Source: Pseudomonas putida
Lineage (GTDB): Bacteria > Pseudomonadota > Gammaproteobacteria > Pseudomonadales > Pseudomonadaceae
Assembly (NCBI GenBank): GCA_029953615.1
Contig: CP124529.1
Span: 5,420,494-5,484,493 of the forward strand
DNA: 64,000 nucleotides
Reading direction: 5' to 3'
The translations under genes and the position numbers were made by a program. The notes under the pieces are model-generated. The model searched no databases and was not told the origin of the DNA. It was given only the letters and a program-made list of their open reading frames with translations. Below, one piece after another: positions 9,043 to 17,559 of this stretch; positions within the stretch are counted from its first letter, which is position 1, and each line of letters starts with the position of its first letter.

Positions 9043-10266
9043 ATGCCCAACCGCCCGCCCGCGAACGAGCCCATGACCGCGCAACAACCCGCCCCCGCCG
9101 GCAACACGCTGCAAATCACCCTGCAGATCCTGTCGATCGTTTTCTACACCTTCATTGCCTTCCTCTGCATCGGCCTGCCAATCGCCGTGCTGCCCAGCCA
9201 TGTGCACGACCAGTTGGGGTTTGGCGCGGTGGTTGCCGGGCTGACCATTGGCCTGCAATACCTGGCCACCCTGCTCAGCCGCCCGTTTGCCGGGCGCGTG
9301 GCGGATACCCTGGGGGGCAAGCAGGCCATCCGCTTCGGCCTGCTGGGGATTGCCGGCTGCGGGGTGTTGACCCTGCTATCGGCCTGGACCCTGACGCTAC
9401 CGGTGCTGAGCCTGGCGCTGTTGCTCGGCGGGCGCCTGCTGCTGGGTATTGCCCAAGGGCTGATCGGCGTTGCCACGCTTAGCTGGGGCATCAGCCAGGT
9501 CGGGCCTGAGCACACCGCCAGGGTGATCTCCTGGAACGGTATCGCCTCCTATGGCGCTATCGCCATTGGTGCCCCATTGGGTGTACTGGCCGTGGATGGG
9601 CTGGACTTCGGCGTGCTGGGGCCGGCATTGCTGGTGCTGGCGCTGCTTGCCCTGCTGGTACTGCGCAAACGGCCGGACGTGGTGGTGGTGCGCGGCGAGC
9701 GCTTGCCCTTCTGGTCGGCTTTCGGCCGGGTCGCCCCCTGCGGCCTGGGCCTGACCCTGGCCTCTATCGGCTACGGTACCCTGACCACCTTCGTCACCCT
9801 GTATTACCTGGAGCGCGGCTGGGTGGGCGCGGCCTGGTGCCTGAGCGCATTCGGCATGTGCTTCATCATTTCGCGGCTGCTGTTCGTCAACGCGGTCAAC
9901 CGTTTTGGTGGCTACAACGTGGCTGTCGCGTGCATGGCCACCGAAGTGCTCGGTCTGAGCCTGCTGTGGCTGGCACCGTCGCCGCTGTGGGCGCTGATCG
10001 GCGCCGGGCTTACCGGTTTCGGGCTGTCACTGGTATACCCGGCACTGGGGGTGGAGGCGATCAGGCAGGTGCCCAGCAGCAGCCGCGGCGCAGGGCTGGG
10101 TGCTTACGCGGTGTTCTTCGACATGGCCCTGGCCATTGCCGGGCCGATGATGGGCGCAGTGGCCGCGCACCTGGGCTATGCCTCGATCTTCTGTGTGGCG
10201 GCCCTGCTCGCCCTCGCCGGTGTCGGCCTAACGCTGTTGCTGGCGCGGCGCGCTGGCCGCGGCTGA
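9043..10266 (+). CDS. MFS transporter, YhhS/UPF0226-like
   Basis: A 407-residue inner-membrane protein with about 12 hydrophobic segments. After a polar start comes 'IVFYTFIAFLCIGLPIAVLPSHVHDQLGFGAVVAGLTIGLQYLATLLSRPFAGRVADTLGGKQ', which holds the MFS loop 2-3 motif (RPFAGRVADTLGGK). 'GRLLLGIAQGLIGVATLSWGIS' is a typical TM4-5 block of the YhhS group. Relatives are proton-driven drug or metabolite exporters, but the substrate is unknown here. No good Shine-Dalgarno sits before 9043; 9073 is an alternative start. Its last 39 bases overlap the convergent hydrolase gene. Confidence 0.85.
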   Translation: MPNRPPANEPMTAQQPAPAGNTLQITLQILSIVFYTFIAFLCIGLPIAVLPSHVHDQLGFGAVVAGLTIGLQYLATLLSRPFAGRVADTLGGKQAIRFGLLGIAGCGVLTLLSAWTLTLPVLSLALLLGGRLLLGIAQGLIGVATLSWGISQVGPEHTARVISWNGIASYGAIAIGAPLGVLAVDGLDFGVLGPALLVLALLALLVLRKRPDVVVVRGERLPFWSAFGRVAPCGLGLTLASIGYGTLTTFVTLYYLERGWVGAAWCLSAFGMCFIISRLLFVNAVNRFGGYNVAVACMATEVLGLSLLWLAPSPLWALIGAGLTGFGLSLVYPALGVEAIRQVPSSSRGAGLGAYAVFFDMALAIAGPMMGAVAAHLGYASIFCVAALLALAGVGLTLLLARRAGRG

Positions 10267-11274
10267 ACGCTCGGCCGGCTGCGGCGCGCCCAGCGCCTGG
10301 CTGAAGAATGCCGCGGTTTCGCGTTGCAGTGAATGATGGATATGGCGGCGATCCACGCCTTCGCCGTCCTTGCACAGCGCTGGCGTACGCAGGTACTGCT
10401 CGGCATCGCAATGGGCCATGAACACGAAGTGCCCGGCGCCGGCCAACAGGCGGTAGTCCGGGGTAACCGGCAGTTTGCGGGCCAAGGCTTCGGCGTTACG
10501 GTCGACGGCCACCAACTGGTCGCTGTCGCCACTGTAGATCAGTGCCGGCACCTGCACCCCGGCCAGGGCATGACGCCCGAACAGCAGGCTCAACGGTGCC
10601 ATCAGCATCACCGCCCCCACTCGCTGGTCGGCTTGGGGCGCCAGTTCGCTGCGATCGGCAATCAGTACGCCGTGGGTCCTGCAGGCATCGGCGTCGTTCG
10701 GGCGCTCCAGGCAATACTGGCGCAGGCGGTCCAGGTCGGGCCGCGCGCCGGAGAGAATCAAAGCGGTTTCACCACCGGCCGAGTAGCCGATCACCCCCAC
10801 CTTGCCGTCGTTCAGGTAGGGCCCCAGCAAAGCATCACCACGTGCAGCCGTGATGGCGGCACTGACCTGCAGCGGCCGGCCATACAGGTTGCTGAGGGTG
10901 CCCAGGCGGCTGTGGTCACGGGCGTTGTCCCCCGGGTGTACCACCGCCACCACGATAAAGCCCTGGTGTGCCAGCGACGTCGCCAGGTAATGCAAGGCCA
11001 ACGGGCTGCCAGTATTGCCATGGGACAGCACCAGTAACGGGAACTGGCCCAACGCGACCGGCGCCTCTTCAGCCACGTCGACCGGGTAGCCGTCCAGGCG
11101 GCTGATACGGGTTTTGCCTGTGGCCGGGTAGAACGCCAGCGCCTGCATCGGCCGGGCGTCGACCGGATCTGCCAGGGTCATGTAGTGCAGGCCGGCAACC
11201 CAGGGCGCGGCCTCGGCGTGGGCCAGCAGGCCGCCGAGCAGGGCCAGCACCAGCATGCAACGTGAGAGCGTCAT
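10228..11274 (-). CDS. secreted alpha/beta hydrolase, dienelactone-hydrolase/PAF-acetylhydrolase-like
   Basis: A 348-residue protein with a signal peptide (MTLSRCMLVLALLGGLLAHAEA), so probably periplasmic. The fold is shown by LVLSHGNTGS (oxyanion region), the nucleophile elbow GYSAGG near residue 168, an acid in YSGDSDQLV near 260, and GAGHFVFMAHC for the catalytic His. It probably hydrolyses esters of short or oxidised substrates; the actual substrate is unknown. AAGGAA precedes the start. It overlaps the end of the convergent MFS gene by 39 bases, which is tolerated for a convergent pair. The Gln/Ala-rich C-terminal tail looks dispensable. Confidence 0.85.
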   Translation of the reverse strand: MTLSRCMLVLALLGGLLAHAEAAPWVAGLHYMTLADPVDARPMQALAFYPATGKTRISRLDGYPVDVAEEAPVALGQFPLLVLSHGNTGSPLALHYLATSLAHQGFIVVAVVHPGDNARDHSRLGTLSNLYGRPLQVSAAITAARGDALLGPYLNDGKVGVIGYSAGGETALILSGARPDLDRLRQYCLERPNDADACRTHGVLIADRSELAPQADQRVGAVMLMAPLSLLFGRHALAGVQVPALIYSGDSDQLVAVDRNAEALARKLPVTPDYRLLAGAGHFVFMAHCDAEQYLRTPALCKDGEGVDRRHIHHSLQRETAAFFSQALGAPQPAERSAAASAPRQQQR

Positions 11275-11474
11275 CGGCCAGCGGTTCCTTGCAGCGCGAA
11301 GAGATAAGCCAGCATAGAACCGACCTGGGCTGTACCGGATGAAACCTGGATGAAACCGACGTCATGCACTTCACGCCCGCGCCCTATGCATTTGCGCTTT
11401 TCGTCGAACCCATGGCATAGATGCAGGTCGATGTTTCTATGTGATCGTTTCGCGCCATTGAAGGAGATTCATGC

Positions 11475-12314
11475 ATGAGCAAGCCCGCCTACGTGCCACC
11501 CAAAGTCTGGCGCAACGACGCAGCGTCCGGTGGCCAGTTCGCCAGCATCAACCGCCCGGTTGCCGGCCCGACTCACGACAAGGACCTGCCGCAGGGCAAG
11601 CACCCGCTGCAGCTTTACTCCCTGGCCACGCCCAATGGCGTCAAGGCCACCATAGCCCTCGAAGAGCTGCTCGCGCTGGGCCACCGTGGAGCCGAATATG
11701 ATGCCTGGCTGATCCGCATCGGCGAGGGTGAGCAGTTCTCCAGCGGCTTCGTCCAGGTCAACCCCAATTCGAAAATCCCCGCCCTGCTCGACCGCAGCGT
11801 CGAACCGCCGGTGCGGGTGTTCGAGTCGGGTTCGATCCTGCTGTACCTGGCGGAAAAGTTCGGTGCCTTGCTACCGAAAGCGCCCGCTGCACGCACCGAA
11901 AGCCTGAACTGGCTGTTCTGGCAAATGGGCGCGGCGCCCTACCTGGGCGGCGGCTTTGGCCACTTCTATGTGTATGCGCCGGAAAAGTTCGAGTACGCGA
12001 TCAACCGCTTCACCATGGAAGCCAAGCGCCAGCTGGATGTGCTCAACCGGCGCCTGGCCGAAAGCCGCTACCTGGGTGGCGAGGAATACAGCATCGCCGA
12101 CATTGCCGTGTGGCCGTGGTATGGCCAGCTGGTACGCGGCAATCTGTATGGCGCGGCGGAATTCCTGGCAGTGGACGAGTACCCACATGTGCAGCGTTGG
12201 GCCGAGGAGATTGCCCTTCGCCCTGCGGTGCAGCGTGGCACCCGGGTGAACCGCACCTGGGGGGATGAAGCCAGCCAGGTGCCGGAGCGGCATGCAGCGG
12301 CAGACCTGGACTGA
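11475..12314 (+). CDS. yghU: glutathione S-transferase-like disulfide reductase YghU
   Basis: A 279-residue cytosolic protein of the Nu-class glutathione-transferase group. It uses glutathione to reduce disulfides and organic hydroperoxides. An N-terminal extension (YVPPKVWRNDAASGGQFASINRPVAG) typical of YghU precedes the thioredoxin-like domain (LQLYSLATPNGVKATIALEEL). 'VNPNSKIPALLD' holds the cis-Pro glutathione site, and 'FESGSILLYLAEKFG' the ESGSI motif. The helical C-terminal domain carries 'YSIADIAVWPWYG'. AAGGAG lies before the ATG. Length and motifs match the family well. Confidence 0.92.
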   Translation: MSKPAYVPPKVWRNDAASGGQFASINRPVAGPTHDKDLPQGKHPLQLYSLATPNGVKATIALEELLALGHRGAEYDAWLIRIGEGEQFSSGFVQVNPNSKIPALLDRSVEPPVRVFESGSILLYLAEKFGALLPKAPAARTESLNWLFWQMGAAPYLGGGFGHFYVYAPEKFEYAINRFTMEAKRQLDVLNRRLAESRYLGGEEYSIADIAVWPWYGQLVRGNLYGAAEFLAVDEYPHVQRWAEEIALRPAVQRGTRVNRTWGDEASQVPERHAAADLD

Positions 12315-12341
12315 GCCACAATCCGCAGCGCTACGCGGGCT

Positions 12342-12461
12342 CTTGTAGGAGCGGCCTTGTGTCGCGAAAGGGGTGCGAAGCGCCCCCAGGATCTTCGCAT
12401 CACTGCAAAATCGCCGGGGCCGCTCTGCGGCCCTTTCGCGACACTAGGCCGCTCCTACAAG
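12342..12461 (+). repeat. inverted pair of CTCCTACA-type REP elements
   Basis: A second REP class is seen: TTGTAGGAGCGGCCTTGTGT at one end and its inverted copy at the other, with GTCGCGA and complementary GGGCCGCTCTGCGGCCC-type inner arms. It fills most of the 286-bp gap between yghU and the amidase gene. The same class recurs at 14353 and 44005. Confidence 0.85.
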
Positions 12462-12600
12462 AGTCCGTGCAGTGCTTGGGAAGACCCCGACAATGCCCGC
12501 CTGCAAAAAACCATTTGCCCCCGCGCAAACCTGCGCCCGCCAAGCCCTTCTTGTACACTCCTCGCATTAGCCCCCACCTGCACATTTTTTTGGTGAACGC

Positions 12601-14304
12601 ATGATCGAGGTAACCGAGGTTTCCATTGCCGAGCTGCGCGACGCGCTCGAGTCGGGCCGCACGACGGCGGTCGAGCTGGTCCAGGCCTACCTGGCGCGCA
12701 TCGACGCCTACGATGGCGCCGACACCGCCACTGCCCTGAACGCCGTAGTGGTACGCAACCCCGAGGCGCTGAAAGAGGCCGCCGCCTCCGATGCCCGTCG
12801 CGCCAAAGGCCAGGTCCTGAGCCCGCTGGACGGCATCCCCTACACCGCCAAGGACAGCTACCTGGTCAAAGGCCTGACCGCAGCCTCTGGCAGCCCGGCC
12901 TTCAAGGATCTGGTGGCCCAGCGCGACGCCTTCACCATCGAACGCCTGCGCGCCGCCGGCGCCGTGTGCCTGGGCAAGACCAACATGCCGCCCATGGCCA
13001 ACGGTGGCATGCAGCGCGGCGTGTATGGCCGCGCCGAAAGCCCGTACAACGCCAATTACCTGACCGCCCCCTTCGCCTCGGGTTCGTCCAACGGTGCCGG
13101 CACCGCCACCGCCGCCAGTTTCAGTGCCTTCGGCCTGGCCGAAGAAACCTGGTCCAGCGGCCGTGGCCCGGCGTCCAACAACGGCCTGTGCGCCTATACC
13201 CCTTCGCGCGGGGTGATTTCGGTGCGTGGCAACTGGCCACTGACACCGACCATGGACGTGGTGGTGCCCTATGCCCGCACCATGGCCGACCTGCTGGAAA
13301 TCCTCGACGTGGTCGTAGCCGACGACGCCGACAAGCGCGGCGACCTGTGGCGTCTGCAACCCTGGGTGCCCATCCCGGCGGCTTCGGCGGTGCGCCCGGC
13401 CTCGTACCTGGACCTGGCTGTGGATGCCAGCGCGCTCAAGGGCAAGCGCTTTGGCGTGCCGCGCATGTACATCAATGCCGATGCCGAAGCCGGTACTTCC
13501 GAGAAGCCCGGCATCGGTGGCCCGACCGGCCAGCGCATCAACACTCGCGCCACGGTGATCGACCTGTGGCAGCAGGCCCGCCAGGCACTGGAGGCGGCGG
13601 GTGCCGAAGTGCTGGAAGTGGACTTCCCGCTGGTGTCGAACTGCGAAGGCGACCGCCCGGGCGCACCGACCGTGTACAACCGCGGCATCGTCAGCAAGGA
13701 ATTCCTGCATGACGAACTGTGGGAGCTGTCAGGCTGGGCCTTCGACGACTTCCTGCGCGCCAACGGTGACCCCAAGCTCAACCGCCTGGCCGACGTCGAC
13801 GGGCCGCAGATCTTCCCCCACGACCCGGGCACCCTGCCCAACCGTGAGGACGACCTGGCCGCCGGCATGGACGAGTACGTCAACATGGCCAAGCGTGGCC
13901 TGAAGACCTGGGACCAGATCGAGACCCTGCCCGACGGCCTTCGCGGCCTGGAGCAGACCCGCAAAATGGACCTGGAAGACTGGATGGACAACCTGGGCTT
14001 GGACGCGGTGCTGTTCCCCACCGTGGCCGACGTCGGCCCGGCGGATGCCGACGTCAACCCGGTATCCGCGGACATCGCCTGGAGCAACGGGGTCTGGGTG
14101 GCCAACGGCAACCTGGCGATCCGTCACCTGGGCGTGCCGACCGTGACAGTGCCGATGGGCGTGATGGCCGATATCGGCATGCCGGTGGGGCTGACCTTTG
14201 CTGGCAGGGCTTACAGCGACAATGCGCTGCTCAGCTTCGCTGCAGGCTTCGAGGCGACCGGGTCGCGTCGGATGATCCCGCCGCGTACCCCGCCTCTGGG
14301 TTGA
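12601..14304 (+). CDS. amidase signature family enzyme
   Basis: This 567-residue enzyme hydrolyses an amide bond with the Ser-cisSer-Lys triad. Lys84 lies in YTAKDSY, the cis-Ser in FASGSSNGAG (162/163) and the catalytic Ser near 186 in TWSSGRGPAS. The usual TGGS block is altered (ETWSSGR), so the active-site loop is atypical, yet the key residues remain. The C-terminus carries the usual 'LAIRHLGVPTVTVPMGVMADIGMPVGLTFAGRAYSDNALL'. It is longer than GatA-type proteins (about 480) because of an insertion near 395-465. Substrate unknown. REP pairs flank it on both sides. Confidence 0.85.
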   Translation: MIEVTEVSIAELRDALESGRTTAVELVQAYLARIDAYDGADTATALNAVVVRNPEALKEAAASDARRAKGQVLSPLDGIPYTAKDSYLVKGLTAASGSPAFKDLVAQRDAFTIERLRAAGAVCLGKTNMPPMANGGMQRGVYGRAESPYNANYLTAPFASGSSNGAGTATAASFSAFGLAEETWSSGRGPASNNGLCAYTPSRGVISVRGNWPLTPTMDVVVPYARTMADLLEILDVVVADDADKRGDLWRLQPWVPIPAASAVRPASYLDLAVDASALKGKRFGVPRMYINADAEAGTSEKPGIGGPTGQRINTRATVIDLWQQARQALEAAGAEVLEVDFPLVSNCEGDRPGAPTVYNRGIVSKEFLHDELWELSGWAFDDFLRANGDPKLNRLADVDGPQIFPHDPGTLPNREDDLAAGMDEYVNMAKRGLKTWDQIETLPDGLRGLEQTRKMDLEDWMDNLGLDAVLFPTVADVGPADADVNPVSADIAWSNGVWVANGNLAIRHLGVPTVTVPMGVMADIGMPVGLTFAGRAYSDNALLSFAAGFEATGSRRMIPPRTPPLG

Positions 14305-14352
14305 GTACTGGGGCTGCTTCGCCGCTTATATACCTCGATCCGTGCGCAATTC

Positions 14353-14471
14353 CTGTAGGAGCGGCCTTGTGTCGCGATAGGGCTGCGAAGCAGCCCCAAC
14401 AATCTGTGCATGTACGCTGAAATCCTGGGGCTGCTTTGCAGCCCATTCGCGACACAAGGCCGCTCCTACAG
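14353..14471 (+). repeat. inverted pair of CTCCTACA-type REP elements
   Basis: Same class as at 12342: CTGTAGGAGCGGCCTTGTGT faces its inverted copy AAGGCCGCTCCTACAG, with inner GGCTGCGAAGCAGCC and GGCTGCTTTGCAGCC hairpins. It lies between the amidase and the YheO-like regulator. Confidence 0.85.
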
Positions 14472-14549
14472 CGCTGTGCAGTCCACAATAGATCGCAAAT
14501 TTCAACGTTATGTGTAAATATGCACAAACCGTTGAATTTGTGCTCTGCC

Positions 14550-15224
14550 ATGTCCATGACTCCCAGCGAAGAACGCCAGCTCACCCTCACCGTCCTCAAG
14601 GCCGCCATCCAGGCCCTGGGCAGCGTTGCCGCACGCAACATGGAAATCCTGCTGCACGACCTCGACCACCCGGAACACTCCGTGGTGGCGATCGTCAATG
14701 GCCATCTTTCCGGCCGCAGCGTCGGAAGCCCGATCCTCGCCGCGCCTGAACAGGACCAGGGTTTCAAGGCACTCATGCAGGCCTCAGCTGACCAACGCGG
14801 CTGTGAACCGGTGGTGCTGCCCGATTACCCGACGACGCTCAAGGGCCGCACCCTGCGCAGCGCCACGGCAATCTTCCGCGACCGCAGCGGCCACCCGTTC
14901 GCCAGCCTTTGCGTCAACACCGACGTCACCGGCCTGGATACCGCCATGAACTTTCTCCAGCAGTTCCAACCGCTGGGGGCCACGCCTGTCGTCAGTGAAC
15001 CCGCCGACATGGAACTGCTGATGAGCGAGATAATCCAGGCATCCCTGCAGCGCAGCGGCCAGGGGCGGATGAACAAGCAAGCCAAGGTCGAGGCCGTGCG
15101 AATGATGCAGGAGCGCGGTCTGTTCATCGTCAAGGGCGGCGTGGAAAAGGCCGCCAGCGCACTTGGTGTGACCCGCTACACCGTTTACAACTACCTCGAG
15201 CAACTGCGCGGAGCCAGCCAATGA
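14550..15224 (+). CDS. YheO/DauR-type transcriptional regulator (PAS + HTH)
   Basis: A 224-residue regulator. The N-terminal YheO-like PAS domain is seen in 'ARNMEILLHDLDHPEHSVVAIVNGHLSGRSVGSPI' (about 31-65) and 'RTLRSATAIFRDRSGHPFASLCVNTDVT'. The C-terminal DauR-like HTH is in 'RMMQERGLFIVKGGVEKAASALGVTRYTVYNYLEQLR'. DauR regulates D-amino-acid catabolism in P. aeruginosa. Here the stop overlaps the start of a dehydratase-like gene (ATGA), so it most likely controls that enzyme's operon. ATGs at 14520 and 14556 are alternative starts. Confidence 0.85.
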   Translation: MSMTPSEERQLTLTVLKAAIQALGSVAARNMEILLHDLDHPEHSVVAIVNGHLSGRSVGSPILAAPEQDQGFKALMQASADQRGCEPVVLPDYPTTLKGRTLRSATAIFRDRSGHPFASLCVNTDVTGLDTAMNFLQQFQPLGATPVVSEPADMELLMSEIIQASLQRSGQGRMNKQAKVEAVRMMQERGLFIVKGGVEKAASALGVTRYTVYNYLEQLRGASQ

Positions 15225-16138
15225 CCTTGCATATCCATACCCCCCTGATCGAATCCCGTCCGCTGTCGCTGGCCGCGGGCAGCAACGTCTGGCTCAAGCT
15301 CGATGCCCTGCAGCCCTGCGGCTCGTTCAAGCTGCGCGGCGTGGGCCATGCCTGCGAGGTGCACCATGCCCGTGGCGCGCGGCATTTCGTGTCTTCTTCG
15401 GGCGGCAACGCGGGCCTGGCAGTGGCCTATGCCGGGCGCAAGCTGGGCGTGCCGGTGACTGTGGTAGTACCCGAGACCACCACTGAGCGGGCCAAGGACC
15501 TGCTGCGCCTGGAAGGCGCCAAGGTGATGGTGCATGGCAGCTCCTGGCAGGAGGCCAACGCCCTGGCACAGACCTTGGTCGGCCCGGATGACGCCTTCAT
15601 CCACCCCTTCGACGACCCGCTGCTGTGGGCCGGGCATGCCAGCCTGGTGGATGAAGTCACCGAAGCCGGCGGGAAGCCGGATGCGGTGGTGTTGTCGGTG
15701 GGCGGTGGCGGTTTGCTCAGTGGCGTGGTCGAGGGGCTGCAACGCAACGGTTGGGGCGATGTGCCGGTGCTGGCGGTGGAAACCGCGGGCGCGGCATCGC
15801 TGCATGCGGCCATGCAGGCAGGGCATCCGGTGGAGCTGGAACGTATTGCCTCGGTGGCGACCTCGCTAGGGGCCAAGCGTGTGGCTGACCAGGCGCTGGT
15901 GTGCGTGCAGCAGCATCCGGTGCACAGCCATCTGGTCAGTGACCGCGCTGCGCTGGAAGCCTGCGAGCGGTTCCTGGTGGACCATCGTGTGCTGGTGGAG
16001 CCCGCGTGCGGGGCGGCGTTGGCGTTGGCGTATGCACCGGGCGCCCTGGCGCAGTACCAGAATGTGCTGGTGGTGGTCTGCGGCGGGGCTACCGCCACGC
16101 TGGAGCAGATCCAGGCGTGGTTGCAGCAGGTCGATTGA
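15221..16138 (+). CDS. PLP-dependent serine/threonine dehydratase-like enzyme
   Basis: This 305-residue fold-type II PLP enzyme has the PLP lysine at about residue 37 (CGSFKLRG), a substrate loop SSSGGNAG near 69 and the phosphate-binding SVGGGGLLSG near 165. Eliminases of this group deaminate L-serine or L-threonine to 2-oxo acids plus ammonia. The protein lacks the C-terminal ACT-like regulatory domain and is short like catabolic serine dehydratases. It is translationally coupled to the upstream YheO/DauR-like regulator, which suggests use of a specific hydroxy- or D-amino acid. Substrate choice is inference. Confidence 0.8.
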   Translation: MTLHIHTPLIESRPLSLAAGSNVWLKLDALQPCGSFKLRGVGHACEVHHARGARHFVSSSGGNAGLAVAYAGRKLGVPVTVVVPETTTERAKDLLRLEGAKVMVHGSSWQEANALAQTLVGPDDAFIHPFDDPLLWAGHASLVDEVTEAGGKPDAVVLSVGGGGLLSGVVEGLQRNGWGDVPVLAVETAGAASLHAAMQAGHPVELERIASVATSLGAKRVADQALVCVQQHPVHSHLVSDRAALEACERFLVDHRVLVEPACGAALALAYAPGALAQYQNVLVVVCGGATATLEQIQAWLQQVD

Positions 16139-16153
16139 GGTTGCCTGTACCAC

Positions 16154-16258
16154 CCTCTTCGCGGGCTTGCCCGCTCCCACAGGTTTAGCGCGTGGCTCAG
16201 AAAAAGCGCGGTTCCTGTGGGAGCGGGCGAGCCCGCGAACACCGGCAAAGCCGGTGCC
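16154..16258 (+). repeat. inverted REP pair plus short GC hairpin
   Basis: CTCTTCGCGGGCTTGCCCGC and the inverted TGTGGGAGCGGGCGAGCCCG occur about 30 bases apart, the second followed by ACCGGCAAAGCCGGT, a perfect small stem. They occupy the gap after the dehydratase-like gene. Confidence 0.85.
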
Positions 16259-16430
16259 ATCCGATACAACACTCATCGGAATCCTCTTTCGACACCCGGC
16301 TGCTGATTACGATAGTCACATGCCGCTGTTCTACTGAGCCCGCTGCAACCGGAAAATCCCCTTTCGATCTGCGGCAAGTGAAGGCACAATGCGTGTCCTT
16401 TTTTTGGCCGGCCTGGCCGGGGGCCTTTAA

Positions 16431-17528
16431 ATGATCAAGACGCCGTACTACTTCATCGATAAAACCAAGCTGCTGGGCAATATGGAGAAGATCGCCTACG
16501 TGCGCGAACACTCCGGTGCCAAGGCGCTGCTCGCCCTCAAGTGCTTCGCCACCTGGTCGGTCTTCGACCTGATGCAACAGTACATGGACGGCACCACCTC
16601 TTCGTCGTTGTACGAGCTCAAGCTCGGCCGCCAGAAGTTCGCCGGCGAAACCCACGCCTACAGCGTGGCCTGGGCCGACGACGAGGTCGAGGAAATGCTC
16701 GAGAACTGCGACAAGATCATCTTCAACTCGATCGGCCAGCTGCAGCGCTTTGCCGAACAGTCCGAAGGCAAGGTCCGTGGCCTGCGCGTCAACCCGCAGG
16801 TCAGCAGCTCCGACTACCTGCTGGCCGACCCGGCCCGCCCGTTCAGCCGCCTGGGCGAATGGGACCCGGCCAAGGTCGAACAGGTGATCGAGCAGATCTC
16901 CGGCTTCATGTTCCACAACAACTGCGAGAACGGCGACTTCGGCCTGTTCGACAAGATGCTCACGCACATCGAAGAGCGCTTCGGCCACCTGCTGCACAAG
17001 GTCGAATGGGTCAGCCTCGGTGGCGGCATCCACTTCACCGGTGAAGACTACGCGCTGGACGCCTTCTGCGCGCGCCTGAAAGCCTTCTCGGAAAAGTACG
17101 GCGTGCAGGTGTACCTGGAGCCGGGCGAAGCGGCCATCACCAACAGCGCATCGCTGGAAGTGACCGTGCTCGACACCCTGTACAACGGCAAGCACCTGGC
17201 CGTGGTCGACAGCTCGATCGAAGCGCACATGCTCGACCTGCTGATCTACCGCCTCAACGCCAAGATGGCCCCCAACGACGGCGCGCACACCTACATGGTC
17301 TGCGGCAAATCGTGCCTGGCCGGTGACATCTTCGGCGAATACCAATTCGATCGTCCACTGGCCATCGGTGATCGCCTGTCGTTCGTTGACGCGGCGGGTT
17401 ACACAATGGTCAAGAAAAACTGGTTCAACGGTCTGAAAATGCCATCCATCGTGGTCAAGCAACTCGACGGCAGCGTCGAAGTGGTGCGCGAGTTCGGTTT
17501 CGAAGACTACGTTTCCAGCCTGTCCTAA
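16431..17528 (+). CDS. nspC: carboxynorspermidine decarboxylase
   Basis: A 365-residue PLP decarboxylase of the alanine-racemase fold. It converts carboxynorspermidine or carboxyspermidine to norspermidine or spermidine. The PLP lysine lies near residue 37 in ALLALKCFATWS. 'FHNNCENGDF', 'SLGGGIHFTGEDY', 'EPGEAAI' and the catalytic Cys block 'CGKSCLAGDIFGEY' fit the family. It precedes a carboxynorspermidine dehydrogenase by 31 bp, the usual partner. The two enzymes form an alternative aspartate-semialdehyde polyamine route, distinct from SpeD/SpeE. Confidence 0.93.
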   Translation: MIKTPYYFIDKTKLLGNMEKIAYVREHSGAKALLALKCFATWSVFDLMQQYMDGTTSSSLYELKLGRQKFAGETHAYSVAWADDEVEEMLENCDKIIFNSIGQLQRFAEQSEGKVRGLRVNPQVSSSDYLLADPARPFSRLGEWDPAKVEQVIEQISGFMFHNNCENGDFGLFDKMLTHIEERFGHLLHKVEWVSLGGGIHFTGEDYALDAFCARLKAFSEKYGVQVYLEPGEAAITNSASLEVTVLDTLYNGKHLAVVDSSIEAHMLDLLIYRLNAKMAPNDGAHTYMVCGKSCLAGDIFGEYQFDRPLAIGDRLSFVDAAGYTMVKKNWFNGLKMPSIVVKQLDGSVEVVREFGFEDYVSSLS

Positions 17529-17559
17529 GACCGGCTTTCAGTAAGGAGCAAGGGATAAA